From Propionispora hippei DSM 15287 (GTDB lineage: Bacteria; Bacillota; Negativicutes; Propionisporales; Propionisporaceae), in contig NZ_FQZD01000006.1 in NCBI RefSeq assembly GCF_900141835.1, forward strand, positions 124,001-188,000: a stretch of 64,000 bases of DNA. Reading direction: 5' to 3'. Positions 63,669 to 64,000 of the stretch are shown piece after piece (position 1 is the first letter of the stretch; each line of letters starts with the position of its first letter). The notes below the pieces were generated by a model. That model saw nothing but the letters and a program-made list of their open reading frames with translations, was not told where the DNA came from and ran no database searches. A program made the translations under genes and the position numbers.

Positions 63669-64000
63669 GTGAACGCTGAATTTATGCAAGCATTTGAGCA
63701 GTTGGGAAAGGAAAAGGGAATTGCACCGGAGATCTTATTTGATGCGATTGAAGCAGCACTGATTTCAGCTTATAAAAGAAATTTCGGTTCGGCGCAAAAC
63801 GTCATGGTATCGCTTGACCGGCTAACCGGCGAAATCCATGTGTACGCCCGCAAAAATGTTGTGGAAGAGGTTACCGACAGCCGCTTGGAAATGTCGTTGG
63901 CCGAGGCAAAGAGCATCGATCCGCGCTATGGTCTGGAGGATATTGTTGAAGTGGAAGTAACGCCGAAGGATTTTGGCCGCATTGCCGCGCAAACGGCCAA
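63669..64000 (+). CDS. nusA: Transcription termination/antitermination protein NusA (5' part, cut by window end)
   Basis: The reading frame begins at GTG 63669 behind AGGGGG and is still open at the window edge (about 110 codons seen). The N-terminal NusA domain is recognised from FMQAFEQLGKEKGIAPEILF, AIEAALISAYKRNF, EVTDSRLEMSLAEA and the DIVEVEVTPKDFGRIAAQTA block. The remainder, with S1 and KH domains, lies outside the window. Confidence 0.95.
   Translation, partial: MNAEFMQAFEQLGKEKGIAPEILFDAIEAALISAYKRNFGSAQNVMVSLDRLTGEIHVYARKNVVEEVTDSRLEMSLAEAKSIDPRYGLEDIVEVEVTPKDFGRIAAQTA

Overview
The window looks like chromosomal DNA of a motile, low-to-mid-GC Firmicute. I favour a Negativicutes/Sporomusaceae-type bacterium with low to moderate confidence, because no rRNA or outer-membrane marker is present to settle it. 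Signs are strong Shine-Dalgarno sites, frequent TTG/GTG starts, CodY, PolC, an FliY-type switch, CheC/CheD adaptation, and a gene order from dprA to nusA that closely follows the dprA-topA-trmFO-codV-clpQ-clpY-codY-flagellar/che-sigD-rpsB-tsf-pyrH-frr-uppS-cdsA-rseP-proS-polC-rimP-nusA block of Bacillus subtilis.

Layout. (1) 1-5.6 kb is AT-rich accessory DNA with isolated genes on both strands: a GH25 lysozyme domain, three small membrane or membrane-anchored proteins, an FlK-type hotdog thioesterase, a secreted unknown, and several hairpins including a dispersed stem-loop family. (2) 5.6-8.5 kb holds folP-folB-folK followed by a GT28 glycolipid-type glycosyltransferase. (3) 8.5-17 kb starts at a good sigma-A promoter and encodes DprA, TopA, TrmFO, a XerC/CodV-type recombinase, the HslVU protease and CodY, closed by a terminator. 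(4) 17.1-50.2 kb is the flagellar/chemotaxis superoperon: basal body (flgBC, fliE, fliF), switch and export (fliGHI, fliJ, fliM, fliY, fliOPQR, flhBA), a lytic transglycosylase and a MotE-like protein, hook (fliK, flgD, flgE, flbD), placement and brake (flhF, flhG, PilZ), chemotaxis (cheY, cheB, cheA, cheW, cheC, cheD), sigma-28, a FapA/DUF342 protein and a SwrB-like protein. (5) 50.2-59.1 kb carries rpsB, tsf, pyrH, frr, a tiny unknown, a 2[4Fe-4S] ferredoxin, uppS, cdsA, rseP, ispG and proS. (6) 59.2-64 kb holds polC, then a promoter, rimP and the start of nusA, which runs off the window.

No rRNA, tRNA, CRISPR, complete insertion sequence or prophage was seen, and I did not find an obviously new multi-gene system. 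The observations most worth a second look are: a PolC that lacks the usual inserted DnaQ-type exonuclease domain; a hook protein with an internal ~110-residue tandem duplication; a PilZ protein whose only well-placed ribosome binding site points to an ATT start; an flhB without a conventional start that overlaps fliR; a lytic transglycosylase inside the flagellar operon; a nested inverted repeat of about 100 nt between fapA and a small unknown gene; the absence of dxr between cdsA and rseP and of motAB between flbD and fliL; a ferredoxin gene close to ispG; and small dispersed repeats (an AAACTCCTG-armed hairpin and a TGTAGAAT motif).

Starts given below were chosen by Shine-Dalgarno spacing where several were possible. 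Family assignments come from motif recognition only; no search was run.
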